From Theropithecus gelada (Eukaryota; Chordata; Mammalia; Primates; Cercopithecidae), in assembly GCF_003255815.1 (NCBI RefSeq), contig NC_037674.1:3538388-3602387 (forward strand): a DNA stretch of 64,000 nucleotides, written 5' to 3'. Within the stretch, counting starts at the first letter, position 1. Each line of letters begins with the position of its first letter. The notes under the pieces are model-generated. The model did not search any database. It was not told the DNA's origin and worked only from the letters and a program-made list of their open reading frames with translations. Below, piece by piece: positions 1 to 13,959 of the stretch. Position numbers and translations under genes: made by a program.

Positions 1-884
1 TGCAAATTCACATGAAGAAAAAGTGACTGCAGATTTAAGACAAACCAAGAAATGGAGAACTAAGAGAAAAGGGATCCAACGGTCATATGCGTCTTTAAAT
101 TCTGGACTGCTGGACTCCATTAAGCCTGAGCCAGACCCAACATGGTTATTAATCTTTTTTTCTCCTTTAAGGTACTTTCTGTTGTATATATTATACTCGA
201 GAGAGATGACTGATCACGACAATTTATAGAGAAAGGCAAAGAAGGGCTAATGATACCAAAATTAAGGAAATATATTATTTCAGAGGTGCTTCTGGAATAA
301 TTCTTCTTGAGAACATAATACTGCCAATGGAAAGAAGAGATAAAGAACAGTATGAACATGGTACAATGAAACAAGAGGTGACAACCGAATTCTCTTTGAT
401 ATGTCATTGTTGACCATATGGTACTTATGGATGGAAACAGAATATAATCATGTAATAAACACAATAATTTGACTGTGTAACTTGTATATATTTTAAAATT
501 TAATTGTGCAAATGCAATATGTGATCATGGTTTAAAACTTCAGATTATGCCAACAAAGTGAAGGTAGGGTATGAATAGCATCAAGGTATAACGGTTAATC
601 ACACAGTTCTGTAGCAAGGTATACCTGGGTACAAATATTGCCTTAATCAGATATTATAATGACAACTATTATTGCTGCTGTTCTCAGCATCTAATCACTG
701 AAGCCTTATGTTCCAAACCTTTTGAAACTGGTTTTTCTATATAACCTTCTCTTAATACTCAAAAGAGCAATTTGAGGGAGGCATTATGAGTATCATTATA
801 TGAGCACATATATAAAATGTTACATATGTGTTATATATCAAACTAGTAACATTATAACACATTTAGCACGGGGTAATTAGAAAC
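1..884. other. AT-rich spacer, possible MIR trace
   Basis: The stretch around 740-800 faintly resembles a MIR core. Otherwise nothing is recognised. Confidence 0.35.
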
Positions 885-1181
885 TTTTTTTTTTTTTTTG
901 AGGCAGAGTCTCGCTGCAATGCCCAGGCTGGAGTGCAATGGCGCAATCTCAGCTCACTGCAACCTCCGCATCCTGGGTTCAAGTGATTCTCCCATCTCAG
1001 CCTCCCAAGTAGCTGGGAGGACAGGTGTGCACCACCATACCTGGCTAATTTTTGTATTTTTAGTAGAGATGGGGTTTCACCATATTGGCCAGGCTGGTCT
1101 CGAATTCCTGACCTCAAGTGATCCACCCACCTCAGCCTCCCGAAGAGCTGGGATTGCAGGCGTGAGCCACCAAGCCCAGCC
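885..1181 (-). mobile_element. Alu (AluS-like), full length
   Basis: A T-run head and reverse-complement dimer ending in CCCAGCC. Confidence 0.95.
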
Positions 1182-1832
1182 AAAACATTTTTTAAATACT
1201 AGTCTTACAAATATTTCAGCACAAAATCTTCCTACCACCTTTCAGTATGCACTCAATAAATAAAAACATTTATTATCATAATGGTTATTACATGAATCAG
1301 AAAATTTGTAGAACTGTTATTTTCTTCTTTCAAACAGGATGCCTCTATTAAGTTGATCAAATAAAAAATGTTGATTTCATCATATAAGATTTGTAAGTAA
1401 CCTAAACTTATCAAAACACCCTGCAATATCTCTTCTAAATGATTGGTAAATATCATAGCATCAATCTTTGTAAAGCCAAAATTGCACAAAATGTTAAGAT
1501 TTAAAGAAAACTACAGAGACTTTAAAATACTTTACGTATCATTTGATCAATTAAGGCAATGAAAAACAAGAGTACCGTTAAACTAATTTATAATATGACT
1601 ACGTTTAGGTCTACCATTTTGCCATCTGTTTTCTATAAAGTTTACTTTGTTCTTTTCTACACTCTTTCCTGTATTCTTTTTAGATTAATCAAGTATTTTT
1701 ACTATTACATTTTAATTCTGCTATCGCTTTTTAAGCTATATTTCTCTGTACTTTTCAGTGACTGTTCTATGGTTATAATATGCATCTTTAAATTATCACA
1801 GTCCTTTCAGAGTTAGTACAGTACCACCTAAT
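1182..1832. other. AT-rich spacer
   Basis: No gene or repeat family recognised. Confidence 0.5.
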
Positions 1833-1896
1833 GTTGCAGTGAGCCGAGATCATGCCACTGCACTTCAGTCTGGATGACAGATTGAGGCTCCCTCTC
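1833..1896 (+). mobile_element. Alu right-end fragment
   Basis: About 64 bp from 'gttgcagtgagccgagat' to the end of the right monomer, followed by a TA repeat (1898-1917). Confidence 0.85.
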
Positions 1897-1929
1897 GAAT
1901 ATATATATATATATATAAAATTTTTTTAC

Positions 1930-3447
1930 TTCATGAGAAGTGTACAATACTAACTCTAAGCAGACTGTCATAAATTAAGAGTACATATTATAACCCATAC
2001 AAAGTACCCAGAAGTGGAGCCAAAATATAAACAGAGAAGTTAATATAGGATACTACAAATATTCAATTAACCCAAAACAATGAAGCAAAGCAGCATGAGA
2101 GGAACGAACCAGAGGAGACAACTGGAAAAACAATAGGAAAATACTAGGCATAAGTCTAGTCACGTTAGTATGTTTAATGCAAAAGGACTTAGAAGACCCC
2201 AAAGACTTAGAAGTCACTGATGGTTAAATTGGACAAGAAAGACCTATCTCTATGCTCTCTATAACGGAAGCACTAAGGAGACAGACTGAAAGAATAGAAA
2301 AAGATATATCAGACATACTGCAAACCCAAGAAAACTGGTAATATTATTCAGATGTCAGACAAAGAAGACTTCAAGACGACAAATATTACATAAGGGAAGA
2401 CATGCTGAATTAGGAAAATATAAAATTTATTACAGTCATGATATTCATAAAAGTATAAATAAGGTATTTCCAAATACACAAAGAACTGAGAGAACTAAAG
2501 ATAAATGAAATCATAATCACAGCAGAATTTTTAAAACTATTCTCCTTGTAACTTATAAAACAATTTTAAAAATTGACTGACAATCTAGAAAATCTAAACA
2601 CTACTATCTGAACAAAATCTGAACACTCAGAGTTTAACTATATATTCCTGTGCATGTGAAACTTTTGTCAAGACAGACCATATGCTAGACCATAAGTCTC
2701 AATAAATTTGGAAAGCTGAAATATCAGAGTAACGTTTTAGAACCAAAACAAAACTAAAACAGAAGTTGTAACAAGCTACACAGAAAAGCCCCAAATATTT
2801 GGAAATTAAATACTCCATTTAAATTAACAAATCTAATTAAAACACAAAGTAAGAAAATATTTGAATTAAATGGTAATTAAAACAATATATCAAAGTTTGT
2901 GGAATCTATCAGTGTAGTGCTTATAGCCTTAAATTGTTATATTAGAAAATAAGTAAGGTCCATAATAAAAGACTTAATAGTCTCAAGATTAAGAAGCTAT
3001 CAAAAAAAAAGAGCATATTAAAACCAAGATAAGATTAAGAAATCAATAATATAAAAAACACACAAAAAAAGAAAATCAGCAAATTAAAGATTGATTCTTT
3101 GGAATAAAAAATAAGATAGTAAAAAAAAAAAAAAAAAAAAAGCCCTCAAAAGAGTAACCTAAGAAAAAATAATATTACCCACATCAGAAGTGGAAAGGTG
3201 AGGTCTTACAGACAGTATAAGGGTAATAAGGAAATATCATGGACAACTTTATACTACCAAATTTGAAAAATCTGGTAAAATGGACTATACTCTTTGAAAA
3301 ACAGTACTAAAGCTGCCATTAAATGAAACAGAAACTCTCAATCCTGTATTATTTAATAAATTGAAATTGTTCATTAAAATATCATGAAGGAAACTCCAGG
3401 CCCAGATCATTTCACTAATGAATTCTATCAAGCATTCCAAAAAGAAA
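1930..3447 (+). mobile_element. Old L1 (L1M) ORF2 fragment
   Basis: Landmarks such as 'gaccatatgctagaccataa' and 'actccaggcccagatcattt' are in L1 ORF2 order. It is interrupted at 3448 by Tigger2 and resumes at 6337. An A run lies at 3121-3141. Confidence 0.75.
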
Positions 3448-5226
3448 TTTGACCTTTGAACAACACAAGTTTGAACTGTGTTGTTCAATTCTTTTCAATA
3501 AATACATTGGATACATTTTTTAAGATTTGTGACAATTTGAAAAAATAACTGCGTAGTCCAGAAATGTCGAAAAAATTAAGAAAAAGGTATGTCATGAATG
3601 CACAAAATATATGTAGATACTAGTCTATTTTTATCATTACCATAAAATATACACAAATTATAAAAAGTTAAAATTCATCAAAACCTACCGACACATACTC
3701 ATACATCCTACATGGTGCCATTTGCAGTTCAGAGAAATATAAATATAAATATGTAGTATTAAATCCTAACTGCATAAAATTAGCTGTAGTACACCCAGCA
3801 TTATTGTAATAATGTTGTAGTTACCTCCTTTTTGCTATGGTGTGGAGTTCAATTGTATCTGCTTAAAATGCCATGTGACCCTAATCATATCAGTGAACAG
3901 TTTCTCCCTCCACTAAATTGCATATGGCAGTAAAACGAAAGCTTTCACAGTTCTCATATGACTTTTCATAGTGTCTTGTGTAATACCATAAACCTTAACA
4001 CAATGGAACCCAAATGAAATGCCACTGGTGATACTGGAAGTACTCCTAAGAAGCAGCGGAAAGTCATGACATTACAAGAAAATGTTTAATTGCATAAAAG
4101 GCACCATAGATTGAGGTCTGCAGCAGGGGCTACTTGCCATTTCAAGATAAATAAATCCAGTGTGAGGACCATTGTTAAAAACAAAAAGAAAAGGAAATTC
4201 ATGAAGCCATTGTTGCAACTGTGCCAGCAGTGTGAAAACCTTGCACTTTTGCAAAATACATTTTTATCTATTGAAAATGCATCTTTTCTGTGGGTACAGG
4301 ATTGCTGTAAGGCATACCTCTAAGGTGTAAGATGATTTGAGAAAAAGTTAAGTCACTATATGACAACCTAAACAAAAGGAAGGTGAAGGTTCTAAATCTG
4401 GAGTATTTAATGCCAGCAAAGGATGGTTTGATAATTTTAGAAAGAGGTTTGGCTTAAAAACAGTCAAGCAGGAGAAGCAGTTACCAGATGCCATTAAGAA
4501 AATCATTGAGGAGAAAGGATATCTGCCTGAACAGGTTTTTAAACAGATGAAAGTGCCCCACTCTGAAAAACAAAAACAGAAACAACAACAGAAAAATTCC
4601 GGAAAGGACATTTATTAGTAAGGAAGAGAAGTGAACACCAGGATTTAAGGTAGGAAGGGATGGGCTAATTCTACTGTTTTGTGCAAATGTAATCGGGTTT
4701 ATGATCAGGACTGACCTTATCTATAAAGCTGCTAACTCCTGAGCCTTGAAGGGAAAAGTTAAAACACCAGCTGCCAGTCTTTTGGTTGTAAAACAAAAAG
4801 GCCTGGACAATAAGAATTCTTTTTTTCTATATTGGTTTCATTGATGTTTTGACCCTGATGTCAAGAAGTACTTTGCCAGTGAGTGAGTGCCTTTTAAAGT
4901 TTTTTTTTTTTTTTTCTTTTTGATTGGACAATGTCCCTGACCCCATGAGTTCAATACTGAAGGTGTCAAAGTGGTCTATTTGTCCCCGGACATAACATCT
5001 CTAAATCATCCTCTAGATCAGGGAGTCATAAGGACCATTAAGGCTCATTACACACAGTACTTTACGGAAAGGACTGTCAACACTATGCAAGAGAACCCTG
5101 ATAGAACATCATGAAAGTCTGGAAGGATTACACCACTGAAGATGCCATCGTTATACAAAAAGCTGTGAAAGCCATCAAGTCCAACCTAACACACCCCCCT
5201 GCTGGAGGAAACTGTGTCCAGATGTT

Positions 5227-5502
5227 GTGCATGACTTGACAGGATTTACAACAGAGCCAATCAAAGAAATCATGAAAGAGATAGTGAACATGGAAAAAAT
5301 GATGGTGAGTAAAGGCTTTCAAGATATAGACCTTGGAGAAATTCAAGAGCTAATAGACGACACACCAGAGGAATTAACAGAAGATGATGTAATGGAGACA
5401 AGTGCTTCTGAACCAGTTCCAGATGATAAGCAGGACGACATAGAAGTAGTGCCAGAAAAACAGTCTGACAGAAGGTTTCTAATTATTCAAGTCTGTGTTT
5501 GA
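5227..5502 (+). pseudogene. Tigger2 transposase C-terminal remnant
   Basis: A 91-codon open stretch with the acidic C-terminal region typical of Tigger transposases. The preceding catalytic region (about 4090-5220) is broken by frameshifts, so no complete DDE/D domain exists. Confidence 0.8.
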
Positions 5503-5870
5503 TTTCTTTACAATATGGCTCCTTCTATGATATGGGTACTACAAATAAGTAAACAGTGGAAGGACTGTACCAAATAGAAACATCTTCAGAGAAATGAAAA
5601 AGCAAAAAAGCTAGAAACTATATTTCCATAGTTACACCGTGTGCTGTTTCTGCCACCCCGATACAGTAAGAACAACCCCTCCTCTTCTTCCTCCTCCTCA
5701 GCCTGTTCAACATGATGATGATGAGAATGAAGACCTTTATGATGATCCACTTTCAGATAATGAATACTAAATCTATTTTCTCTTCCTTATATCTCTTAAT
5801 AACATTTTATCTCTTGTTTATTGTAAGAAAACAGTATGTAATACATATAACATAAAAATATGTGTTAATT

Positions 5871-6178
5871 GGCCGGGCGCGGTGGCTCAAGCCTGTAATC
5901 CCAGCACTTTGGGAGGCCGAGACAGGCAGATCACGAGGTCAGGAGATCGATCGAGACCATCCTGGCTAACCCGGTGAAACCCCGTCTCTACTAAAAAATA
6001 CAAAAAACTAGCCGGGCGAGGTGGCGGGCGCCTGTAGTCCCAGTTACTTGGGAGGCTGAGGCAGAAGAATGGCATAAACCTGGGAGGCAGAGCTTGCAGT
6101 GAGCTGAGATCCGGCCACTGCACTCCAGCCCAGGCGACAGAGCGAGACTCTGTCTCAAAAAAAAAAAAAAAAAAAAAA
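5871..6178 (+). mobile_element. AluY, Old World monkey YR-type, young
   Basis: A near-consensus dimer with 'ggctcaagcctg' and 'aaaaaactagccgggcgagg' variants and a pure A tail. The target duplication ATGTGTTAATT is at 5860-5870 and just after the tail. It is inserted in Tigger2. Confidence 0.96.
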
Positions 6179-6987
6179 TGTGTTAATTGACTAGTTATGT
6201 TATCTGTAAGACTTTCAGTCAACAGTAGGCTATTAGTAGTTAAGTTTCTGGAGAGCAAACAATGGTCCACAGATTGTCAACTATGGGGGGGAGTCTGCAT
6301 CCCTAATCCCCACGTCTGTTGTTCAAGGGTCAAGTGTACTAGCAAACAGAGCACTATACTAAATATATTTTATTAAGTCTAATGCTAAAATCTGACAAAA
6401 ATAATTTTTAAAAAGGAAATCATAGGCTAATGGCCATCACGGACATAGGTGAAAAACTCTTAAATAACTAGTAGAAAACCGACTACAGTAATACATACAA
6501 GAAGGATAACAGTGGCCAATTGGATTACATCAAGAATGCAATGTTGGGCTAACATCCAAAAGCTGACCAACGCAGTTTCCCATAATAAGAGAATAAAGGG
6601 GAAAACATGATTATATTAATAAATGTAGAAAAACATTCAGTAAATTTATCACATATTTATTATAAAAATCATCAGCAAACTGGCACTAGAATAAAACTTG
6701 CTCGATTTGGTAATGGGCATCTGCAAAAAAATTACAGCTAGTATCTTTCTTAATGGTAAGAAATTAAATATTTTCTCCTAAGACTGAAAAGAACACAACC
6801 CAACCGAAAAGCATCTGCAATGTGAAAATATTACCGTTTTCATGTAATAGTAACAAAATCTGAAAAACAAAATTTAAACATATTCATTTACAATAGCATC
6901 AAAACCACAAATGAAATAAATTTAACAATTTAATTTTATCTAATTTATTAAATGTTAAATTTTAATAATATTTCTATATTGAAAACA

Positions 6988-7266
6988 GATGGAGTCTCGC
7001 TCTGTCACCCAGGCTGGAGTGCAGTGGCGCGATCTCGGCTCACTGCAAGCTCCGCCTCCCAGGTTCATGCCATTCTCCTGCCTCAACCTCCTGAGTAGCT
7101 GGGACTACAGGCGCCTGCCAACATGCCAGGCTAATTTTTTGTATTTTTAGTAGAGATGGGGCTTCACCGTGTTAGCCAGGATGGTCTTGATCTCCTGACC
7201 TCGTGATCTGCCCACCTCGGCCTCCCAAAGTGCTGGGATGACATGCATGAGCCACCACGCCCGGCC
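6988..7266 (-). mobile_element. Alu (AluY/S-like), lacking poly-A head
   Basis: Reverse-complement Alu from 'gatggagtctcgc' to 'ccggcc', with 'ctcactgcaagctccgcc' as in AluY. It is inserted in the old L1. Confidence 0.92.
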
Positions 7267-7922
7267 CAAGGTATGCTTCTATACTAAACACTATAAAAGA
7301 TATCTATAAGAAATTATAGATGACCTAATAAATGGAGAACTGTAGACTCTCTGTTAAGATATCAATTCCTCCTAAATTTATCTATAGTTTTGATGTAATA
7401 AAAATCAATTTCTCAGTTGGATTTTTTAGGAAATTGACAAGATAGTTCTAAAATTTAAGTGAAAATACAAAGGACCCAGTGTAGCCATCTCCTTCTTCTA
7501 CAAAGCCTTGAAATAACAAAATTTTGGACTCACACTACTTAATCTCAAGATTTACTATTAAACTTCAGTGAAAAAGAATGGCATAAAGAAGGAAAAAGTT
7601 CAAAAAAGATCCATATGTATATGGCCAATTTATTTTCAACAATGGCGTTAGATAATTCAGCAGAAAAAGAAAAATCTTTTGAGCAAATGGTTCTGGAACA
7701 ACTGGAGATTCATGAAAACAAGTAACTTCAACTACATTTGAAAATTATTTGAGATACAAGTTATATTTATGTCCCAAAGCTTCCAGAAGAAAACTTAGAA
7801 AACTATTATTTGCAAACTTGAAGCAAAGATTTAATAGTAAGTTAGTAATAAGCACTAAAAACAAGAGACTCAAACTGATATACTGGACTTAAAAATTTTA
7901 AATATCTGTTTATCAAAAGACA

Positions 7923-8129
7923 CAAGCCTGGGCAACATAGCAAGACCCTGTGTCTAAAAACTTTCTTTTATAAATTAGCCTGGTGTAGGGACATATGCCT
8001 CTAGTCCTAGCTGCTCGGGAGGCTAAGGTGGAAGTACTGCATGAGGCCAGGAGTTTGAGGCTGCAGTGAGCTGTGATTGTGCCGCTGCACTCCAGACTGG
8101 GTGCAAAGTGAGACCTTGTCTCAAAAAAA
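7923..8129 (+). mobile_element. AluJ fragment, 5'-truncated
   Basis: It starts inside the left monomer at 'gcctgggcaacatag' and ends with a decayed A tail. Divergence is high. It interrupts the L1 3' UTR. Confidence 0.85.
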
Positions 8130-8559
8130 CTCCAAAAAACAAAAATGAAAAGATAGGGAAAGAGAGTTGGAACTGATTGCTTAATGGGTATGAGTTGTCT
8201 TTGGGGTGCTGAAAATGTTTTGCAACTAGTTAAGGATGGCAGTTGCAAAACATTTTGAATGCACTAAATGGCTACGTTATGTTAATTTCACCTAAATTAA
8301 AGGAAAAGACATGGGGGACAAAAGGAAAGGGAGAATAAATAGAAATAAGGGATGAGCCACTGGCAAATTTGGGCCATTTTAAAATTTAGAGCATAATAGC
8401 ATTAAAAGGAGAAGAAAGAAAAGAAAAAGAAAGGAAATGGAAAGAAAGGCAGGCAGGCTAAGATACTTAATGAAAGAAACCTTTGCAACACATATATTGA
8501 ACAAGAAATGTATGTCCCAGTAATACAAAGAACGCTTCCAAATGAAGAGGGAATAAACA

Positions 8560-9070
8560 ATCCAATGTAAAACTATTTGTAGTGTGATACTTTACACATA
8601 TTGCAAACAATTTTCATAGAGCTGAGGGGTTGAATAAAATGTGGTGCATCCATAGAGTTAACCATACCAAGCATAAAAGAATGAGGAATATATCTTTGAA
8701 TACACATGAAGTGATTTCCACGACATATTAAGTGGAAAAAGAAAACTGCAAAAAAAAATCTATAGTATGCCACCAATCATGTAAGAAGGAAGGGGATATG
8801 ATAAAATATATATGTATCTGCCCATTTGTGATCAAGAAAAAAAAGAGAAAAAAATAAATCAGAAACTATTAGACTAGTTAACTCTAGGGGTTGGGTGAGA
8901 TTAGGGTGGAAAGAAGGGAGGAATAGAATCATTGTAGCAGGGATGATGGGGAAGTGATATTTCTCACAATCCTAATTTTTAGAACCACAGTAGTATTTCA
9001 CATATACAAAATATAGTTAAATTAATCCAAAAGGTGAGGGAACTCAAAATGGAACATAAACAGTAAAAAA
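8560..9070 (+). mobile_element. Old L1 3' end fragment
   Basis: The order 'ataaaagaatgaggaatata', 'acatattaagtggaaaaaga' and 'ggggttgggtgag' fits an L1M 3' end, followed by an A run at 9065-9080. Confidence 0.6.
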
Positions 9071-10300
9071 AAAAAAAAAAACCAGACTGATTATATGATT
9101 AATGTAACCATACTGTAGGGGATAGGAAAAAAAGATAACTAACCTAAATACGTTTAGAAACAGTATGTTGACCGAACATTGTTAAGGATAAAGAAAAAAG
9201 AACTATATTTAAATACCGTGCTATAGTTAGTGATTTCATTTTTAAACGGGTATAATTTAGAAATTCTGAAATTACTTTAAGCACATACCGCACTGAAGAA
9301 ATAACAAAACATATTGTAGATAATGAAAGGCAGGTTTCTCATTGTTGAAGAAACAAATCACAAATAAGCCAAGACGAAAGAATAAAATGAACGTTATGAT
9401 GATGGATTATAATCATAACAGTATGAACTCGTGATTTTTAATAAAGATAGATATATACTATCTATAGTATTCTATATATTATTGGTATATATATTTAAGA
9501 TAGATAAATGGACAGAGATATTATAGGTGTGTGTGTGTGTGTGTAAATGGACACATAGCTCCGAGCTCTAGGCCTAGAAGCAATAAAACCCCGTTAGCAA
9601 TGAATACACTTAATAACAAGATCTTGGTTTCTAAATACTATTTCGCAATATGAAGAACTAGAACTCACTGAGGAAATGGTTGATTACCGGCTTGGGGAAG
9701 GAAAATACAAGACAAACCTAGAACATCTTGTGATACCAGAAAATAAGAAGTGGTCAAAAAATTATGGGGTTGTATTAAAAGAACACAGGGCCAACTTAAA
9801 GGAGCTCCCAATGATCAAATCCAGGAAAAAAAAAAAAGAAAATCAAACACAAATAATGATTGCAATATGTAACAATCCATAAAGTAAGATATGCACAAAT
9901 CCACACTGATGTAAAATAACAACTGAGTACAAATAAATGGGGAAGAAGGACAGATCTTTACAGTCAAATTCTAATACGTAGAGAAAATATCATGGAAATA
10001 GAAACCATCACTAGGTTTACACCATAATCATAATTGCTGTAGGCAAGAATCTTCAATTATTACTGAAATTAGATGAAATAAAATATTTACATAGTCTCAA
10101 AGTATCTCCTCACAAAATATTAATTACAAAGAAAGGAAAACAGTAACTTTGCAGTGGATAAACCTGGCAGACACTACCTTAATCAAGTGATATTTAATAT
10201 CAGCAGAAATAAGACACTGACATCATGTACCCCAGATACAATCCACTGAAAAGGGCACACCACTACTGCTGTATTATCTTTTGTCAAAAGTGCATAACCT
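9070..10300. other. AT-rich spacer, probably decayed L1
   Basis: A (GT)n tract at 9527-9544 and otherwise A-rich sequence that partly resembles old L1 3' DNA. The frame at 9676-9882 has no recognisable similarity. Confidence 0.4.
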
Positions 10301-10790
10301 TAATCTAATAATAAAAAATATCAGATAAATCCAAATTGAGGACTAGGGTACAAAATTATGGTTTAGTATTTCTCAAATGTGTCAATTTAATGAAATACAA
10401 AGACTGAGGGAACTCTCCCAGATTTGTAGTTAGGAGAGAGGGCAAAGGAAACATGCCAGATAAATGCAATAAGGGATCTTGAATTGGATCCTGGACTAGA
10501 TAAAAAGGACATTAATAGGGTAACTGGAAAGACCTGAATATAGCCTGCAGATTGGTTGATAGTATTATATTAATTTCCTGATTTCAATCATTGTATGTAA
10601 TGTCATAATAATGATTATATAAAATGCTAACATCCAGAAAGCTGGGTACAGAATACACAGGAACTCTACTATTTTTGCAAATTTCCTGTAAGTCCAAAAT
10701 TACTTCAAAATTGTAATTTAAAAGTTGGGAAAAATACACAAATTTTACTACAGAAGATTTACAATTGGACAACTTCATGAAAAACTGGTT
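10300..10790 (+). mobile_element. Old L1 (L1ME-like) 3' UTR
   Basis: Contains the typical 'gcctgcagattggttgatag' to 'tactatttttgcaa' stretch of old L1 3' UTRs. Confidence 0.7.
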
Positions 10791-10799
10791 GCCTTCTTA

Positions 10800-11460
10800 A
10801 GCGGTCAAATTTCAAATTGAAGTCACAACAAAATGTCAGCTCACACCCAGTTAATAGATAAGACTCACAATTTCCAATGTTGGCAAAAATGGACAGCAAC
10901 TAAAAATCTCATAGCACTGGTTGGGAGTGTGAAAACTGTCCACTTCTTTAGAAGACTCTAGCAGTTTTCTATAAGTTAAGCAAAAATCTGTCTTATCAAA
11001 CAATTCAATTTTTAGGTATTTACATAAGAGGTCTGCTAACATTCAAAACAGCTAAAACCTAGAAACTACTCAGGTGTCCATCAACAAGAGAGTAGATAAA
11101 CTGCAATATGACCATTTAGAGAAATATCACAACTATAAAAATTTCTTAAAACTGCTCATATAGGGAATAGCATGGATAAATCTCAACATGATTATGATGA
11201 GTGGAAGAAGCCAGACACACAGTGTGATTCCATTTATATTAACTTCAAAAGAGGCAAAACTTATCTGTGATTGTAGAAATCACAACATTGTTTTTTTGAG
11301 AAGGTGCTTGGTTGTGGCGGTAGGGTAGGTTCTCAAGTAATAAAAATATTCTGTCTTCTGAATGGGATAGTAATTACTTTTAAGAAAACTTACTGAATTA
11401 TACAATTACTATATATCAATGCATTTAACTATGTAAATTTTACTTATGGAAAAATATAAG
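10800..11460 (+). mobile_element. Old L1 (L1M) 3' end
   Basis: The landmarks 'caggtgtccatcaacaagag', 'ggataaatctcaacatgatt' and 'gaagccagacacacagtgtg' are in the order of an L1M ORF2 end and 3' UTR. Confidence 0.75.
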
Positions 11461-11949
11461 TCATTAAAAATAGGGAAGCTCCACATCTATGGATATGTAA
11501 TAATCAGAAATATTAAAATATTTATATAATACATAAGCTATAAAGTTATGGAATAGTATAAAAGCATGAGTGTGTATACATACACATTTAAAAATAAAAT
11601 TGTAAAAATGTTTATAGAATAAGAAGTGTTATTATTTCTCTAGCTTATTTGAAAATACTTAAAATTAACACGAAGTAAATATGGCAAAATGTTGATAATG
11701 ATGGAACCACTTCCAGTTCCTTGTATGTGCTAGTTCACTGTTCTCTTCTCCTTATACACTGTATGTTTACAATGTGTTCATAATGAAAAGTTTTATAAAA
11801 TACACAGTGGGGTAAGTCTTTCACTGCCAAGAACAAGTGAATATGAATGTATTACACATGTTTAAGAATTTATTAGGAAAAGAAATAAAAGAATACAGAA
11901 CCAATATATACAAGTAAATTAGAACCTTAAAAAATACCTGATAAATTAT

Positions 11950-12660
11950 ACCAAAGACCTGATTGAGGGAGAGGGAAGGGGAAGGCTAGTGATGCTAAAC
12001 ATCCACTAGTTAAACTTATTCATTAACAAAGGCATGGCAGAAATAACTATAACTGGAATGAAAATGAATACATAATTGAAACAAGAGAAATGTAATAGAA
12101 TGATGAAAGAACACTGTATAACTTAATGCTAATGTGTTTGAAAATCTGTATGAACTGTGATTTGCTAAGATAACACAGGTTAAATTTAAGACACAAAACA
12201 AAGAACAGGCAATAACCATACAAAAAAAGGAAAAGGAAAAAAAAAAACTTCTAGATAGCCTCTCTTCTAACTCCAAACCACCAAAAACAAAGGAGAGTCC
12301 AGATGATTTCACTGATGTGTTCACTTAAACACTGATAGTGAGATAAGAGCTTTTCCACCCACTCTAGAACACAGTATAAGAAAATCCTCAAAATGATTAA
12401 CACAACCAGAGTATCTGATATCAAAACATGACAAAAATAGCACAAAAAAGAAAAATCACAGATCAATTTCACTTAGTTGTATACTTGTAAAAATTCCAAA
12501 TCAAATTAAAATACCCACGATTAAGTAGTAAATTAAAAGAATAAAACATTTTTAAAACCAGTAGGGTCTGTTCATTCAAGGAATAAAAGGAAGTTGCAAT
12601 AACAGTAAATTAATTCATAGTGATAAAAGTCTTTAAAAAGAACAGTAACACAGATTCTGC
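11950..12660 (+). mobile_element. Old L1 ORF2 fragment
   Basis: Contains the 'gagagtccagatgatttcac' region of L1 ORF2 followed by matching downstream order. No open frame. Confidence 0.55.
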
Positions 12661-12739
12661 AAAAAAAAATTTGATTATATCTACTACCTGGTTTTGATTA
12701 AAATTCCTTACAAAATATAAAAGGTGGGAGACTTTCCTA

Positions 12740-13270
12740 ACATAGTAGACAAAGTATTTCGCACTTAAAAATCAGCATTTCACACATTGATGATTAAGAC
12801 CACCCACATCAAAATAACTTACCTATTGGGAATAAGACCTGATACCACCCCCAGCAGAGTCCTGCCCAGCAAGATAAAACTGTAAACCAATAAATAAATT
12901 CAGTTTGCTTATCTAGGCAAATAGTTCTTCTATCATTGATAACATATTTCTACAGGCAAACAGCTCACCTAGAAAATGATTTGACCATCAATCCTCACAT
13001 TAAGAACCTCATCTCACTTTCCCACCAATCTTAAAGTATTGCATGACAAATTTTGCCCATTTCTAATTAGTTCCCTGCCCAGACCCCAAAGCCTTTCTTG
13101 ATTTTGAAACATTATTAAATCCTATCAAGGTGGTGTTTTCCCTTGCTGCAGGTAAGTTTAACAAACTCAGCTTTGCTTGATCATAGCTCTTTCTGGTGGT
13201 CTTTGGGAGAAAATGACCAGCAACAATGTGCCAGTCAAACCAAAGAAGCATACCATTAAACCCTGATTAA
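12740..13270. other. Unclassified, possibly an old LTR
   Basis: It differs in composition from the L1 DNA on both sides and contains 'ttttcccttgctgcagg', which resembles ERVL-type LTR 3' regions. No family assigned. Confidence 0.3.
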
Positions 13271-13465
13271 ATCAAGGGTGGGTAATATTTCCATAACTGT
13301 TCAAGTGTTCTGATAGTAACAGTCTGTGGACTTTGTCAACATAACTAATATCAGGATCAATATGAAGGGGGGAAATAAAAACTTTAAATATTTGCAAAGG
13401 ATTTAGTCTATACTTTGAAAAAATCTGAAAAGCAACAAGAAACAGTAAGGTGACCACTTACCCCC

Positions 13466-13494
13466 AAAACAAAACAAAACAAAACAAAACAAAA
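13466..13494. repeat. (AAAAC)n repeat
   Basis: About six AAAAC units. Confidence 0.9.
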
Positions 13495-13959
13495 ACTTTG
13501 GATACAAAAAATGAACAAGAAAGCAAATTAAAAGAAAAACTCCCATCACCAGAGTGAAAATATTAACAGTAATTAAAATTATTGAATACGAAAAGACATA
13601 CCTTGTCCTTGGATACGAAGACTTAACTTAATGTTTTTAAAAACCATTCTCCCCTCAATTGATTTATTAAATTTGATGAAATTGCAGTCTAAACTGTAAT
13701 TTCTTCCAACGAGAAGACACATGAGACAGGAGGCAGAAGAAGAGACACACAAATCCACAGAACAAAAATGGAGCCAGTCACAGATGAGAGTACAGCATAT
13801 GCGCAAGATGGCAGTACAGATAAATGGGCAATTATTGGCAAATAATCGCAAGTAATGGCAAGTAACTTGGCAACTTTAAGATTTCAAAACAAAAAAATTT
13901 CTCATGATTTAAGAATTTGAATTAAAAAAACACAAAAGAATTAGAATTTAACATAGGTG

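Larger units (their letters stand above)
3448..6336 (+). mobile_element. Tigger2 (pogo/Tc1-mariner) DNA transposon, dead
   Basis: The left end TTTGAACAACACAAGTTTGAAC (as 'cctttgaacaacacaa') and right end 'gttgttcaagggtcaa' are inverted copies of the Tigger2 terminal repeats. The length without the Alu is about 2.58 kb, as expected. Transposase pieces lie on the plus strand in several frames; the C-terminal acidic part at 5227-5502 reads DDTPEELTEDDVMETSASEP, followed further on by a DLYDDP tail. Frameshifts and stops make it inactive. It is nested in an old L1 and holds a young AluY. Confidence 0.93.
6337..8310 (+). mobile_element. Old L1 ORF2 end and 3' UTR (interrupted)
   Basis: It continues the L1 that stops at 3447. 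The order matches L1 ORF2 up to a 3' UTR with 'gattgcttaatgggtatgag'. It is interrupted by the Alus at 6988 and 7923. Confidence 0.75.
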